A program made the translations under genes and the position numbers. DNA of 64,000 bases from Hydractinia symbiolongicarpus (taxonomy: Eukaryota > Cnidaria > Hydrozoa > Anthoathecata > Hydractiniidae): assembly GCF_029227915.1 (NCBI RefSeq), contig NC_079879.1, positions 8,742,001 through 8,806,000 of the forward strand, given 5' to 3'. The notes beneath the pieces are model-generated. The model worked only from the letters and a program-made list of their open reading frames with translations, was not told where the DNA came from and ran no database searches. Below, piece after piece: positions 1-11,593 of this stretch. Within the stretch, counting starts at the first letter, position 1. Each line of letters begins with the position of its first letter.

Positions 1-722
1 CTATGAGAAAAATTGTTCCTTATATTTTTTAGTTTGTCTTTGTTGTTTTTCAAATACTTTCAAAGAATGTTTTATGTACCATCCATTTCAAAATCCGTAA
101 AACTGTTTAAAGTTATTCTTGTCAACTCCTTCATTTCCTTGGTAGATTAATGTATAAAAATTTACAAAGAGTTGTATCTGAATAAGAAACAACAATAAAT
201 TGTGTTGCAACATAAAGTACCATTTTGAGACTACTTACTACAATGAAAGAAAATTACACTAAATATTTTGCAATAATCCAGGGCAAAAATACTAAATATA
301 AGAGTTTGTTCTACTTTGATAAACGTGTTTGAGAGTTGTGATGAAATGCAACCACAAAGTAAATTTCTTATAACTGTAGAAAAATATGCTATTAGAAGCA
401 CTTACTTTCACTATCACCTAGAAGCAACAAGATATAAATTGATAAAAACTACATTTTCAATAAACTGAGACATTCGCTTGTATACCTTTAGTGACAAAAA
501 CATGTCAAAATTGCGCAAACGATAATGCTGTTACCTTTTCCCTTGTTATTAATAATGAATCGTATGAAATCGTTAGCGTTTAAAGAGAACAAATATTATA
601 CTTTTTTTCAAAAATTAATAAATGTAAATTGATCTTATAGAAACTCAAGCAAAGACAAGCGTAATATTATTATCATTATTATTATTGATTATCAAGATTT
701 ATTCATAGAATGGTGTACTCAC
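1..722. other. AT-rich non-coding stretch, no gene seen
   Basis: No reading frame with recognisable protein similarity and no repeat structure was found on either strand. It may be intron of the gene to which the candidate exon just to the right belongs. Confidence 0.5.
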
Positions 723-770
723 TTTCTGCAATTTGTGTCTCTCCTTCCTCTCTTTGTTGGTCGTCGCACA
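723..770 (-). CDS. candidate small internal exon of an unidentified minus-strand gene
   Basis: On the minus strand a 48-base segment is bounded by a good acceptor (T-rich tract ending TTATTTTTAG) and a strong donor (GTGAGT). One open phase reads CDDQQREEGETQIAE and another CATTNKERKERHKLQK; both are highly charged. 48 bases keep the frame. Nothing else of the gene is recognised nearby; other exons would lie to the left outside the window or in the unrecognised sequence to the right. The call rests only on splice signals, so it is weak. Confidence 0.25.
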
Positions 771-1653
771 CTAAAAATAATTACAAAAAATGATTATGTA
801 ACTCCCCAACTTACTGAATTTGTAACTCCCCGATTACGAGTACTTAAAAAAACACAACAACAGGGGGTACTGCATTTAAGGGTGTAATTATTGTAAATTC
901 TAAAGTGCTTACATGCATGAGTGTTGTAAGATGTTGTATTGGTTATAAAATTATTTTTTACATATATGTTCATTGCCAAGTGGTTGCCAAGGTGTTGCTA
1001 AGAAGGTATAAGGTTCCTAGGGATAAATAACACACTAGATTTGAAGAAAATAGATCCAAAGAAATGATGTCATTTTTGATCCAATGATGTCGTTATATTT
1101 TTTTCTTTACCTGGAACATCGATAAATACCATATTCTAAATGTGCGCCAAGTTTAATGACATGAACATCAATATTTCTGGTAAAACAGATCTTTTTTATA
1201 AAGTGTTATGGGTCGGAGTTGAACTTCTGTTTTTAATCAATGTGTGCTACTTCTGAAATTTTATAATATATATGTTATAAAATATATAATATATAAGGTA
1301 TAAAAGGATTTTGAATACATAATAATAAAGGAATCCTTAGGTATAAAACTATGTTGAAATTATATTATAGAGCTTAAAAAGTTAGTTAATAAGTCTTTTT
1401 AAATTCTTAAAAAAGCTCTTTCCGTTCTTAAGATATTCACATGCATAGATACTATAAAGGCGAATTGATTAATTTTTTTTCCAAAATGACACTTGTTTGC
1501 TCGTCTCAGGCCTCTTAATTTTTTTGCTAAAGATCCCATAACTTAGGATTTGCATGTCGGTTTATATCTAAGCAGAATATGTATTAGTGCTGAGAACCTA
1601 AATGTTGCATGAATGAACAAACTTTCAAATATAGGTGAAATATTAAAAAAGGG
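771..1653. other. non-coding stretch before the tandem duplication
   Basis: AT-rich sequence with no supported gene. Short runs such as TAACTCCCC are repeated twice near its left end, but no element boundaries can be drawn. Confidence 0.4.
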
Positions 1654-3041
1654 TTATTGGAATATTAATGTATTAAATTATATGACCAATCTGTTGTCTG
1701 AAAAACAAAAACATTTATAGTATTTAAAGTTATGACATTTCCCTAACAATTTCAAATCTTTAGTGTTTAGTATTTTTAAGATCTTATAGATAACTTTTTC
1801 GATCATGGCTGTATGGCACCTGATTTCCTATGCTAAAAATCCCATATTTCACTGTTTTATGTGCAAAAAAATCTGAAAAACAAAAGTAATTCAAATAAAA
1901 CTTAACCACAAAGTCTAAAATATAAAATATTTTATTCTTCACTTCATTTTTAAATATTGCTATATATACAGAGAAAAAAACAAAAAAAAAATAATTCACA
2001 AGTATATATAGTTTAATGCTTATGCAAACCTCAGTTGAGCAAAATAATGTATATATGCAACCATAACAACAATACAAACAGTGGATTTTTTTCGCATTAT
2101 CTAATTATGCTCTATGTAATTATTTGCAGATATTTTTGTTCTTTTGTCCTCCAAACTTCTTTTAATAGATCTGATGCTTTTTTTGATTTAATATTCAATG
2201 CCTTTTTATAAGTAGTATATCTTTGCTAAAAAATTGTATCCACCAAACCAAGATAAACCAGTTCATAATCTGGAATATCAGAATTCTTAAGTTGCTTATA
2301 GATGTTTTGCAAAAATCATTTATTTATAACTTACAGTGCAGGTCAAGATGTAAGCGTATGTGTACGCTTTACTTGCAAAAATAATTGCTTTCATTCAAAA
2401 ACACAATAGGATAGCGAGTTCCTTTCAAATCACGTGAAAACATTTGCTTTGTGTTAGAAACAAAAGCATAGCAAGAAACACTTTTTATAAACAATACTCT
2501 GCAGGAGAAAAAATTGCACGCAAAGGCCATTGAATTTTTATTTTTTTAACAACAAAACTAATTAACAACAAAACTAATTCCAATAAAATTTAAAAACACA
2601 AGCTCTTTTAAGAAATCAACAAATTCAATGGTCTAAATATTTCAAAAAAACTAATGCTGCTACTTTTTAAAACTTTTAGTAACATTTCTTTATCATCGAA
2701 ACATATTTTTTAGCATGCAAAACTTTTAAAAGTTCTTTTTAAAAAAAAGCAACGTTTAACAAGGCAAATGGAAAAACCCTACGTTCAGGACTTTTCCTTC
2801 ACGATAAGATCTAGAGAACAAATTAAATTTCAATACCGAAGAAAAAAACATTGTCTTGTTTTCTCTAGCGCGCAACAGCTATATCATCAAAGTAGATTTA
2901 TTTTTATAGAAACATTTCAAGTTATTTATTTCCATTAAAAAAAGAAATTTCTAGATAACTGTTGACGTTGTATGAATTTTTTTCTTAAAAAACTAAAAAA
3001 TCTTGCAAGATATATAAAATACATAATATAAAAAAAACTTT
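1654..3041. repeat. first copy of a 1.4-kb tandem duplication
   Basis: This block is repeated directly 1396 bases further on. I compared the copies along their length and saw no substitutions or indels, apart from about 8 bases of filler at the junction. Each copy contains the same short 97-codon reading frame on the minus strand, which has no recognisable similarity and is probably chance. The near identity implies a very recent duplication or an assembly artefact. Confidence 0.9.
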
Positions 3042-3049
3042 ATTTATTA

Positions 3050-4437
3050 TTATTGGAATATTAATGTATTAAATTATATGACCAATCTGTTGTCTGAAAA
3101 ACAAAAACATTTATAGTATTTAAAGTTATGACATTTCCCTAACAATTTCAAATCTTTAGTGTTTAGTATTTTTAAGATCTTATAGATAACTTTTTCGATC
3201 ATGGCTGTATGGCACCTGATTTCCTATGCTAAAAATCCCATATTTCACTGTTTTATGTGCAAAAAAATCTGAAAAACAAAAGTAATTCAAATAAAACTTA
3301 ACCACAAAGTCTAAAATATAAAATATTTTATTCTTCACTTCATTTTTAAATATTGCTATATATACAGAGAAAAAAACAAAAAAAAAATAATTCACAAGTA
3401 TATATAGTTTAATGCTTATGCAAACCTCAGTTGAGCAAAATAATGTATATATGCAACCATAACAACAATACAAACAGTGGATTTTTTTCGCATTATCTAA
3501 TTATGCTCTATGTAATTATTTGCAGATATTTTTGTTCTTTTGTCCTCCAAACTTCTTTTAATAGATCTGATGCTTTTTTTGATTTAATATTCAATGCCTT
3601 TTTATAAGTAGTATATCTTTGCTAAAAAATTGTATCCACCAAACCAAGATAAACCAGTTCATAATCTGGAATATCAGAATTCTTAAGTTGCTTATAGATG
3701 TTTTGCAAAAATCATTTATTTATAACTTACAGTGCAGGTCAAGATGTAAGCGTATGTGTACGCTTTACTTGCAAAAATAATTGCTTTCATTCAAAAACAC
3801 AATAGGATAGCGAGTTCCTTTCAAATCACGTGAAAACATTTGCTTTGTGTTAGAAACAAAAGCATAGCAAGAAACACTTTTTATAAACAATACTCTGCAG
3901 GAGAAAAAATTGCACGCAAAGGCCATTGAATTTTTATTTTTTTAACAACAAAACTAATTAACAACAAAACTAATTCCAATAAAATTTAAAAACACAAGCT
4001 CTTTTAAGAAATCAACAAATTCAATGGTCTAAATATTTCAAAAAAACTAATGCTGCTACTTTTTAAAACTTTTAGTAACATTTCTTTATCATCGAAACAT
4101 ATTTTTTAGCATGCAAAACTTTTAAAAGTTCTTTTTAAAAAAAAGCAACGTTTAACAAGGCAAATGGAAAAACCCTACGTTCAGGACTTTTCCTTCACGA
4201 TAAGATCTAGAGAACAAATTAAATTTCAATACCGAAGAAAAAAACATTGTCTTGTTTTCTCTAGCGCGCAACAGCTATATCATCAAAGTAGATTTATTTT
4301 TATAGAAACATTTCAAGTTATTTATTTCCATTAAAAAAAGAAATTTCTAGATAACTGTTGACGTTGTATGAATTTTTTTCTTAAAAAACTAAAAAATCTT
4401 GCAAGATATATAAAATACATAATATAAAAAAAACTTT
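3050..4437. repeat. second copy of the 1.4-kb tandem duplication
   Basis: Direct copy of the preceding block at a constant offset of 1396 bases. The copies start at the same TTATTGGAATATTAATG and part company after a run of A followed by CTTT near 4437, where unique sequence begins. Confidence 0.9.
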
Positions 4438-5398
4438 TTTAAAAGAAAATAAGACTTGTTTTTAGAAGAAAATATTATTTAATTTTATAAATTATTTCTA
4501 TCTCCTGAAAGCTTTAAACAAAGACATGTGATCGCACGCGCCATCCCCACACACGCGCAGATTTGTTCAGGAGTGTGATTAATCGGACGTGCAATTTTTT
4601 TTTCTCTATGTCTGCAATGGCTTTCTGAAATTATTAAAATAATGAAAAAGGCGAAATATGAAGAGAAGGTTTTACAACCCTTATCATTAACTTAAATCCA
4701 TGTGCGTAGAAAACTGCGCATTAAAAATGCATAAAAAGGAACAAAATGAATGAAATGAATTATTACAGATCGTCTGTAACAACGATGTACGGAAGATTTC
4801 TTCTAATGTTTTTAAATTTTTTATTATTTATTTTCATCTTACCAATCTTAGTGTGAATAATAAAATGAGTAGCAGTAATGGGGAGGACAAAGTTTTATGT
4901 GTCTTATTAATTGTATTTTTAAAATTTTTTTTACATTTTTGGCGGCCACCTGTTGTTTGAAAGTAGCGAATATAAAAAAAGAAAAGATCATTCAACCCAA
5001 AAGAGAAATTGTTTTAGAGAGAGTTATTGAGAGAGAAAAATAAAGCACGTAAGTGAAGTAAGGTCATATGTATTGGGTTCCTTTAACAAACTTTAAATCT
5101 GTGTTATTTGTGTCATTTGTTAAAGGAAAACGGCAAATATTTATATGTTCCGTTCAGTATAGCGTTTTTGTGATTTTATAATTCAAGCTTTATATCTTTA
5201 TAATTGTCTTTTGAAGAAATAAAGTTCAAAAATAAGCAAAAAAACATAAGTTAAAAATAAAAAAAAACCTTTAATAGTAACGGAATATTATTTTAATAAG
5301 GAACTTTATGATCCATCCTCATTATTGGAATGTTAAATATCGTTATTTTTCCGTAATTTAATTTATATTATTTTGCTTTTTGAAAAATTATTCATTGC
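4438..5398. other. non-coding stretch, possible upstream exon region
   Basis: No protein-coding exon is supported. A purine-rich segment around 4990-5050 ends in a donor-like CACGTAAGTG and could be a 5' untranslated exon, but nothing confirms it. Confidence 0.3.
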
Positions 5399-5490
5399 TG
5401 TCTATTTAGTTTCCGCGCAAATATTTTATTTAATAAAACTAAAAAACAATGACTCGCCGCATCACATTGGTTAGAGTTAATAACATTTGA
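5399..5490 (+). repeat. uninterrupted copy of the sequence hit by the neighbouring transposon
   Basis: This roughly 90-base segment (GTCTATTTAGTTTCCGCGC and onward) resembles the two pieces that flank the transposon at 5792-7337. In this copy the TTA target occurs once and is followed directly by GTTTCC. It therefore acts as a paralogous empty site for that insertion. Confidence 0.7.
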
Positions 5491-5499
5491 AATACTTAA

Positions 5500-5700
5500 A
5501 ACACGATCTAACGAAGCTTTTTTATTGCTGTTCTTCGTTCCTAAATTTTAAAAACGCGATATAAAAAAGCTTTTCTATCGCCATTCTTCGTTTTTAATTT
5601 TCTATAGGACAGAATCTAGAAAAAAAGCATTTCTATCGCCGCTCTTCGTTCTTAAATATTTAAAACGTGATGTAACAAAGCTTTTCTATCAAAATTAAGG
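5500..5700 (-). repeat. diverged, inverted relatives of the internal satellite unit
   Basis: About three loosely spaced copies of TTTCTATCGCC followed by a TTCGTT run occur here. The reverse complement matches the core GGCGATAGAAA of the satellite inside the transposon to the right. They lie outside the transposon's terminal repeats. Confidence 0.6.
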
Positions 5701-5908
5701 TTTTAATCTTTGTTAAAATATAATTATTTCTATGGCTTAAAAGGTTTATTTACACAGAGCAACCAACAATGCCTTCACGCTAGTCTATTTAGGGGTCATC
5801 TACAAAATTCGTAGCAATTCGTATCAAAAAAAATCGTATATGCTATACGAATTTTCTTTTGCCATACAGTAATTAAATTCGTATGAAATTTTTCTAAATT
5901 CGTATAAA

Positions 5909-6072
5909 ATTCGTATGAGTTTTTAATTAAATTCGTATGAGTTTTAAATTAAATTCGTATGAGTTTTAAATTAAATTCGTATGAGTTTTAAATTAAATTC
6001 GTATGAGTTTTAAATTAAATTCGTATGAGTTTTAAATTAAATTCGTATGAGTTTTAAATTAAATTCGTATGA
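5909..6072. repeat. 22-bp minisatellite inside the Harbinger-like element
   Basis: About seven tandem copies of the 22-base unit ATTCGTATGAGTTTTAAATT plus AA, nearly identical in the middle and decaying at both edges. The core TTCGTAT is also the motif that makes up the terminal inverted repeats of the host element. Confidence 0.85.
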
Positions 6073-6200
6073 GTTAAATTCGTACGAGTTTAACAAAAAA
6101 TTCGTATGAGATTTTAATTAGATGCGTATGGTTTTAAAAAAAAGAAAATCGTTTGACATTGTATTAAATTCGTATATGAGTTTCAAAATAAAATATTTTT

Positions 6201-7068
6201 TAGATCGCATTTTAAAAGTTTAAAAACGAAAAACGGCGATAGAAATGTTTTTTAGGTCGCATTTTAAAAAGTTTAAAAACGAAAAACGGCGATAGAAATG
6301 TTTTTTTAGATCGCATTTTAAAAAGTTTAAAAACGAAAAACGGCGATAGAAATGTTTTTTTAGATTGCATGTTAAAAGTTGAAAAACGAAAAACGGCGAT
6401 AGAAATGTTTTTTTAGATCGCATTTTAAAAGTTTAAAAACGAAAAACGGCGATAGAAATGTTTTTTTAGATCGCATGTTAAAAGTTGAAAAACGGCGATA
6501 GAAATGTTTTTTTAGATCGCATGTTAAAAGTTGAAAAACGGCGATAGAAATGTTTTTTTAGATCGCATTTTAAAAGTTTAAAAACGAAAAACGGCGATAG
6601 AAATGTTTTTTTAGATCGCATTCTAAAAGTTGAAAAACGAAAAACGGCGATAGAAATGTTTTTTTAGATCGCATTTTAAAAGTTTAAAAACGAAAAACGG
6701 CGATAGAAATGTTTTTTTAGATCGCATGTTAAAAGTTGAAAAACGAAAAACGGCGATAGAAATGTTTTTTTAGATCGCATGTTAAAAGTTGAAAAACGAA
6801 AAACGGCGATAGAAATGTTTTTTTAGATCGCATTTTAAAAGTATAAAAACGAAAAACGGCGATAGAAATGTTTTTTTAGATCGCATTCTAAAAGTTTAAA
6901 AACGAAAAACGGCGATAGAAATGTTTTTTTAGATCGCATTTTAAAAGTTTAAAAACGAAAAGCGGCGATAGAAATGTTTTTTTAGATCGCATTTTAAAAG
7001 TTTAAAAACGAAAAACGGCGATAGAAATGTTTTTTTAGATCGCATTTTAAAAGTTTAAAAACGAAATA
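6201..7068. repeat. satellite array of about 53-bp units
   Basis: Roughly sixteen tandem copies of a unit containing TAGATCGCATTTTAAAAG, an AAAACGAAAAACGGCGATAG core and AAATGTTTTTT. Most units are 52-54 bases; a few are shorter because one CGAAAA step is missing. Copies differ by only a few bases (for example CATTTT, CATGTT or CATTCT after GATCG). The long minus-strand reading frame here is a by-product of the repeat. Confidence 0.9.
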
Positions 7069-7340
7069 TAATTCGTATAAAAGAGAATATAATTCGAATG
7101 ACAATTCGTATGAAAGAGAATATAATTCGTATGACAATTCGTATGAAAATCGTATAAAAGAGAATATAATTCGTATGACAATTCGTATGAAAATCGTATA
7201 AAATTCGTATTAGATTTTTTAAAAATCGTATAACTATTTAACACTATACGAATTGTATACGATTTTTATACGAATTAAAAGCAATTAAATTCGTATATAT
7301 TCGTATAAAATATCATACGAAATTTGTAGACGACCCCTTA

Positions 7341-7430
7341 GTTTCCATGCAAAACTTTTATTTAATAAAACTATTAAACAATGGCTCTTCTTGTCACATT
7401 GGTAGGGTTAATAACATTTACAATTATGCT
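7341..7430 (+). repeat. right flank of the Harbinger-like insertion
   Basis: Similar to 5410-5490 (TTTATTTAATAAAACTA, then ACAATGG and TCACATTGG). Together with the left flank ending TAGTCTATTTA it reconstitutes a second, interrupted copy of the same genomic repeat. Confidence 0.65.
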
Positions 7431-9286
7431 ATTGGGAATAGTTATGTTAACACAATTTAACAAAAGTTACGCGCAGTTATAATAAGTTTTTTTTTCTCCC
7501 AGAATCTTTTGTTTATTACGCCCAAGTCAATGACAAGATAATTAATAAGAACAAAAGATAAACAATTACCGCCTCAGAGAAAAAGGTGAAACTTGAGGGT
7601 ATGCATACCCTTACATCTGATTTGTACTGTTGCACTGCTTCCTGTTAATGGAATTAACTTTTGTTGTTCTGTTTCGTGGTTGCAGATAATGTTGTCAAAA
7701 ATGTCAAGTAAGCATTGATATATCTTGCCAAAAATTCAATGATAAATAGCAAAAGCACTAAATATTTAACAAACACTTTTTTCTTTACTGCAACAAAGGA
7801 AAGTAAAAGAAGGAACTGTATTAGTCAAGCAAATTGAAAAACTGCAGTTTAGTTTCAAGAAAAGAAAGTTGTGGTTAAATCGTCAGATCTATCAAAATAA
7901 GTCCTAGGTCTACAAATTACAGATCTGGAGAAGATAGTAGTGGTCAACGAAAGTTTGCTTAGCTCATCTCAACAAAGTATTACCTAGTATAACTAATTAA
8001 AGGTACATATTTTCAGGGTGGCCATTATAACTTGAGGAGAAACACCTGCGCCTGTTCCATGCTGTCAGAGTGCCATATTAGGGGCTGGATTTTTTAAAAA
8101 GCATCTTTGTTTTGGACACATATATTGTGTAGTTTCAGAAGACTTTTTGCTGATTAAGCTTAATTTAATTTAGACAATTATAGTTCTTATTTAATCAAAG
8201 CTTCTTCTGTGAGTGTCACACGGGTGTAATCCGTGTTTAAACTGAAAGTGGTACAATGTGAGAGACTTGCCGAATTAAACAGTAGCAGCTCTAGCAAAAA
8301 AAAAAACGATTTTTATTTTAAAGTTTTAAATGTTAACAAGCTTGTGAAAAAACAGGTTTTAGAGCATTTTTTCTTCTCACAAACACTCTGATCTATCCTT
8401 CTCGATCTGATGCACATCAGCTCCTCGCACGTTTTGCACCGCTATACAAATAGCTCAATGCTGGTACTTAAACTGCACGTGATTAAACAAAGGTAAAAAA
8501 GTGTCTTTGCTAAAAAACATCGAGTAAGGTTTAACATTGTTCTAATTTATGCGAATAAATTATTTTCTTCTTGATCTTATTTCATGATTCATCTCTGTCT
8601 TTAGTGTAAACACTTTTAGTTTCATCCCGAAACGAAGAAGCTATTCAGCTAGCTTCGCAATTTTATTTAGATTGTGGTGATTTATACAGTTGCATCCAAA
8701 TTTAGAATAGATAAGTCTTTTCACTCGCATATTTTCATTATTCGCGCTTAAATTGGTACTCGTAAATTTGACTATAAAATTGATAATAATTTTAAGGACG
8801 TAAAAGATTCCTTTGTTTTCTTTAAAACCCAGGTTAAAGTCCTTTTTTATTTCTCTTTTTCCCCAATTTTTTTGTTTTGTTTATTTCTTTTTTCTTTTTT
8901 ATTTGGGTACATATATCTATACCTCATCTATACGTGGAGCGCATAACTTGAAAATTTTTCGCTTGCAAACCAAGGAGACCCTGTTCTGTTCCACAACCCT
9001 GGACCTCAATTTACTCAATGTGTTTTAGCATCCACTGTAAGTGATGTGCAGATAACAACAGGAAAATCTTTGCTTGGTAACAAAAGCTTATAATTATGTC
9101 CCAAATTTATTTAGCTTTACTTTTAGACTTGTCATTTTACTTTGTCTTGATATTGATTTAGTAATAAATCGAAATATCTACTTTTATAAAAAAATACATG
9201 TTCTTCTCTTGACTTTGATTTTAAGTTTAAGAAGATATGCATATATTCCTAACACGACTCTCCATCGTTTTACAATTTCAGAAGAA
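7431..9286. other. non-coding stretch, nothing recognised
   Basis: Several short open frames occur, but all are low-complexity, Phe/Tyr-rich translations of AT-rich DNA without similarity to known proteins. Confidence 0.4.
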
Positions 9287-9494
9287 AGGAGGTAAAAACA
9301 TGTTTTCATAAGAGTTTATTAGAGACGAAAGTGTGTTTCCTCCAGTTTTTTAACTTCCTTTGTATCAATTTCAAATTTTCAGGAAACAATAATAATAATA
9401 AGATATAATTTATGTGTACTTTTCATTAAAGTTATCACGAAAGAACATGTTTTCTCCTTAATAAACTCTTACAAAAGTGTGATGTTTACCTCCT
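9287..9494. mobile_element. 208-bp MITE with about 40-bp inverted ends
   Basis: The left end AGGAGGTAAAAACATG is inverted at the right end (ATGTTTACCTCCT). The similarity continues inward through AAGAGTTTATTA on the left and TAATAAACTCTTAC on the right. There is no coding capacity. The target duplication is not clear, so the superfamily is open. Confidence 0.7.
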
Positions 9495-9891
9495 ACAATC
9501 GTAAAGGTGTATTGCTTCATATTATCTTGAAAAGTAAACATAAATAGCTTGAAAGATTGCTAGCTAGCTAGCTTCTATACATACAGTGAGCTGAATGCTA
9601 TATCTTGATATCTCAGTCATAATTATATAGCTAGTCATTACACAAAAATCCAGGCGAAACATCCCCAATCATGCAACAATTGCAATCATGCACTATTTTT
9701 AAAAAATGCACTTGCTAATTTGGTCCTGCACAACAAACTTGAAATGCATAACTCGATTTATTCTCAGCTAGCTTTATACAACAATATGCCAGAAAAAGTT
9801 GCAGCAGTTCAGTTTTTTCACTTTATTGAAGTCAGTTTACATTAAATACAAGCTTTTGATGTATGCAAATACCTTTTAACAGCATGTCGCA

Positions 9892-9997
9892 AGTTGGCCC
9901 TGACCATTAATTGACGGGGCAGCATGTCAAAAGATGGACCACCGTGTCTAAAGATGGTCCTTCCCGTCTTTAGATGGGCCGTGTTCTAAGTTGGGTC
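9892..9997 (+). repeat. degenerate short tandem repeat (about 20-24 bp)
   Basis: Five imperfect copies of a phrase like GTGTCTAAAGATGGTCC follow one another (GTCGCAAGTTGGCCC, GTCAAAAGATGGACC, GTCTAAAGATGGTCC, GTCTTTAGATGGGCC, TTCTAAGTTGGGTC). The function is unknown. Confidence 0.5.
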
Positions 9998-10689
9998 AGA
10001 ATAATTTTACTATTAACATCCAACAAAGAATGCAAAGCATTGCTGTCTTCATGCCCCAATGAATATTTGTAACAAGATCACCATGTGAAAAAAAGACAAC
10101 ATGATTTGCTAACAAATGTTGTGAAAGGTATAACTAACAACCTCAGTCCCATCTTTCAAAGTCCAAAGTTCAAAATGGCGGAATGACCAGTGGCTAGAGC
10201 GATGATACAAGCTCTAAGAAAAACATAAGGGAATTTATTAAGGGTGATGGCATAGTGCAAATAATATGTTTAATACTCAACGTAACTTGGCTTGTGTACA
10301 ACGTTTTTTAAAACTAGTATAATGCCAAGAAAAATAAGCGTGCCAAGGTTATTATTTTTTGAGGCTGAGATAACACTTTTTATGCTGAATTGACTTTTTT
10401 GTGCGTTGCTATACACAAGTATAAGATATGGACACAATTTAAAGTTCTTTTTCTTATTTGTAATGATCTTTATCAAAGTAACAGAAATTTGTTTCCCTGG
10501 CAAGAACACTAGGAGGACTGGTACACTGGTAACAGAACAATTGATACTTTATAATTTTTAGGCCTGTGTTTGTATATGTGCATTTTTTTTCCTTGTGCGT
10601 GAACAAAATTTTCAGTAATTTTAAAAAGTGTTTGACGTGGTTTGATATGTAATACTAATATACCTAAAATTCAATTATTGTTTAGAAAA
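9998..10689. other. upstream region of the METTL21A-like gene
   Basis: No coding exon is seen. A phrase TCAAAATGGCGGAATG near 10170 could belong to a promoter or 5' exon. The sequence TTATTGTTTAG just before the start codon is a plausible acceptor, suggesting a spliced 5' leader. Confidence 0.35.
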
Positions 10690-11334
10690 ATGGCATTGGT
10701 AGTATATAACCCACCTTTACTAAAAGAATTCCATGATTCTGAACGAACTTTTAATTTTTCTGGTTTGCAGCCCATCACCATTTGTCAAGACTGGGGTAAT
10801 AATGGAGTTGCTGCAGTGGTGTGGGAGGCTGCTATAGTCTTAGCTTCATATTTGTTAAACATGTCTTCTGATATCAAAGGCAGAAATGTCCTTGAATTAG
10901 GAGCTGGTACTGGTCTGACAGGAATTGTTGTTGCTTTGTTAAATGCAAATGTGACATTAACTGACCAATTTGAGGCATTAGAACCACTTTATATTAACAC
11001 AAAGAAAAATTTAAACTCTAACTTGCATTTTTATCAAGTCAAAGAGCTCAGCTGGGGAGAGAAGTTAAAAACAGCTTGGGCACATGAATCATATGATTAC
11101 ATTATTGGGGCAGATCTAGTGTATATAGAATCTGCACTGCCTGCCTTAGTGGCTACGTTTGAACATTTTATGGAGATAAATAGAAATTTAATAATAATTT
11201 TGGCTGGAAAAGTAAGGTATACACATAAGTATGAGAAGTTTAAAAAACTATTGCAAATTTCTTTTGTCAGCTCTGAAGTATTTATAAACGAAGATAATGT
11301 GTATATTTTAAGGATTGTTTGCAAAAAAAAATAA
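10690..11334 (+). CDS. METTL21A: METTL21A-like protein-lysine methyltransferase
   Basis: 214 residues in one coding exon. The seven-beta-strand methyltransferase core is plain: an N-terminal WGNNGVAAVVWEAAIVLA segment, motif I as LELGAGTGLTG for S-adenosylmethionine, an acidic TDQ at the end of strand 2, SWGEKL, and the DLVY (D-x-x-Y) signature of the lysine-methylating METTL21 family in GADLVYIESALP. In mammals METTL21A trimethylates a lysine in Hsp70-family chaperones in the cytosol; transfer of that role here is inferred. The start MALVVYNPPLL was preferred over an in-frame ATG 48 bases upstream because it matches the family N terminus and follows an acceptor-like TTGTTTAG. Length is close to the usual 218 residues. 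DEPTOR follows downstream on the same strand. Confidence 0.9.
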   Translation: MALVVYNPPLLKEFHDSERTFNFSGLQPITICQDWGNNGVAAVVWEAAIVLASYLLNMSSDIKGRNVLELGAGTGLTGIVVALLNANVTLTDQFEALEPLYINTKKNLNSNLHFYQVKELSWGEKLKTAWAHESYDYIIGADLVYIESALPALVATFEHFMEINRNLIIILAGKVRYTHKYEKFKKLLQISFVSSEVFINEDNVYILRIVCKKK

Positions 11335-11593
11335 TTTTTTATGTTAGAAATTTATTTATAAATTTATTTAGAATAAATAGTAAAAGATTTGAATGGAATA
11401 ATGATGATTATTTAATGGTGTAAAAGTGAATTTATTTAATAGGCCTTTTATGGAATTTTCTTATTAGGAAGGGGGACTAGTACTAAGTCTATTATAGGTC
11501 ACTTCTTGGTCACTGTAATATAGATATGGTCAGCTACATATTGTACATTTTTTTCTAAAGATACTGCTAATACTGTTCAGCCTGCCATTAAAT

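Larger units (their letters stand above)
5792..7337. mobile_element. PIF/Harbinger-like non-autonomous DNA transposon filled with satellite
   Basis: The left end GGGGTCATCTACAAAATTCG is mirrored at the right end, whose reverse complement begins GGGGTCGTCTACAAATTTCG. The inverted ends continue as an imperfect series of TTCGTAT motifs. A TTA triplet flanks both sides (5789-5791 and 7338-7340), while a related uninterrupted sequence at 5399-5490 has TTA only once. Three-base TTA/TAA duplications are typical of the PIF/Harbinger superfamily, so that class is inferred. No transposase is encoded. The 1546-base interior is mostly two tandem arrays, annotated separately. Confidence 0.75.

Noticed and set aside
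1784-3473. Two identical 97-codon frames as a duplicated gene pair
   Set aside because: Identity follows from the 1.4-kb DNA duplication; the protein is low-complexity, Phe/Tyr-rich and without similarity.
6220-7244. Minus-strand frames with repeated KKHFYRRFSFLNF and YELSYELYS phrases
   Set aside because: Produced by the 53-bp satellite and TTCGTAT repeats; the units drift without respect for codon positions.
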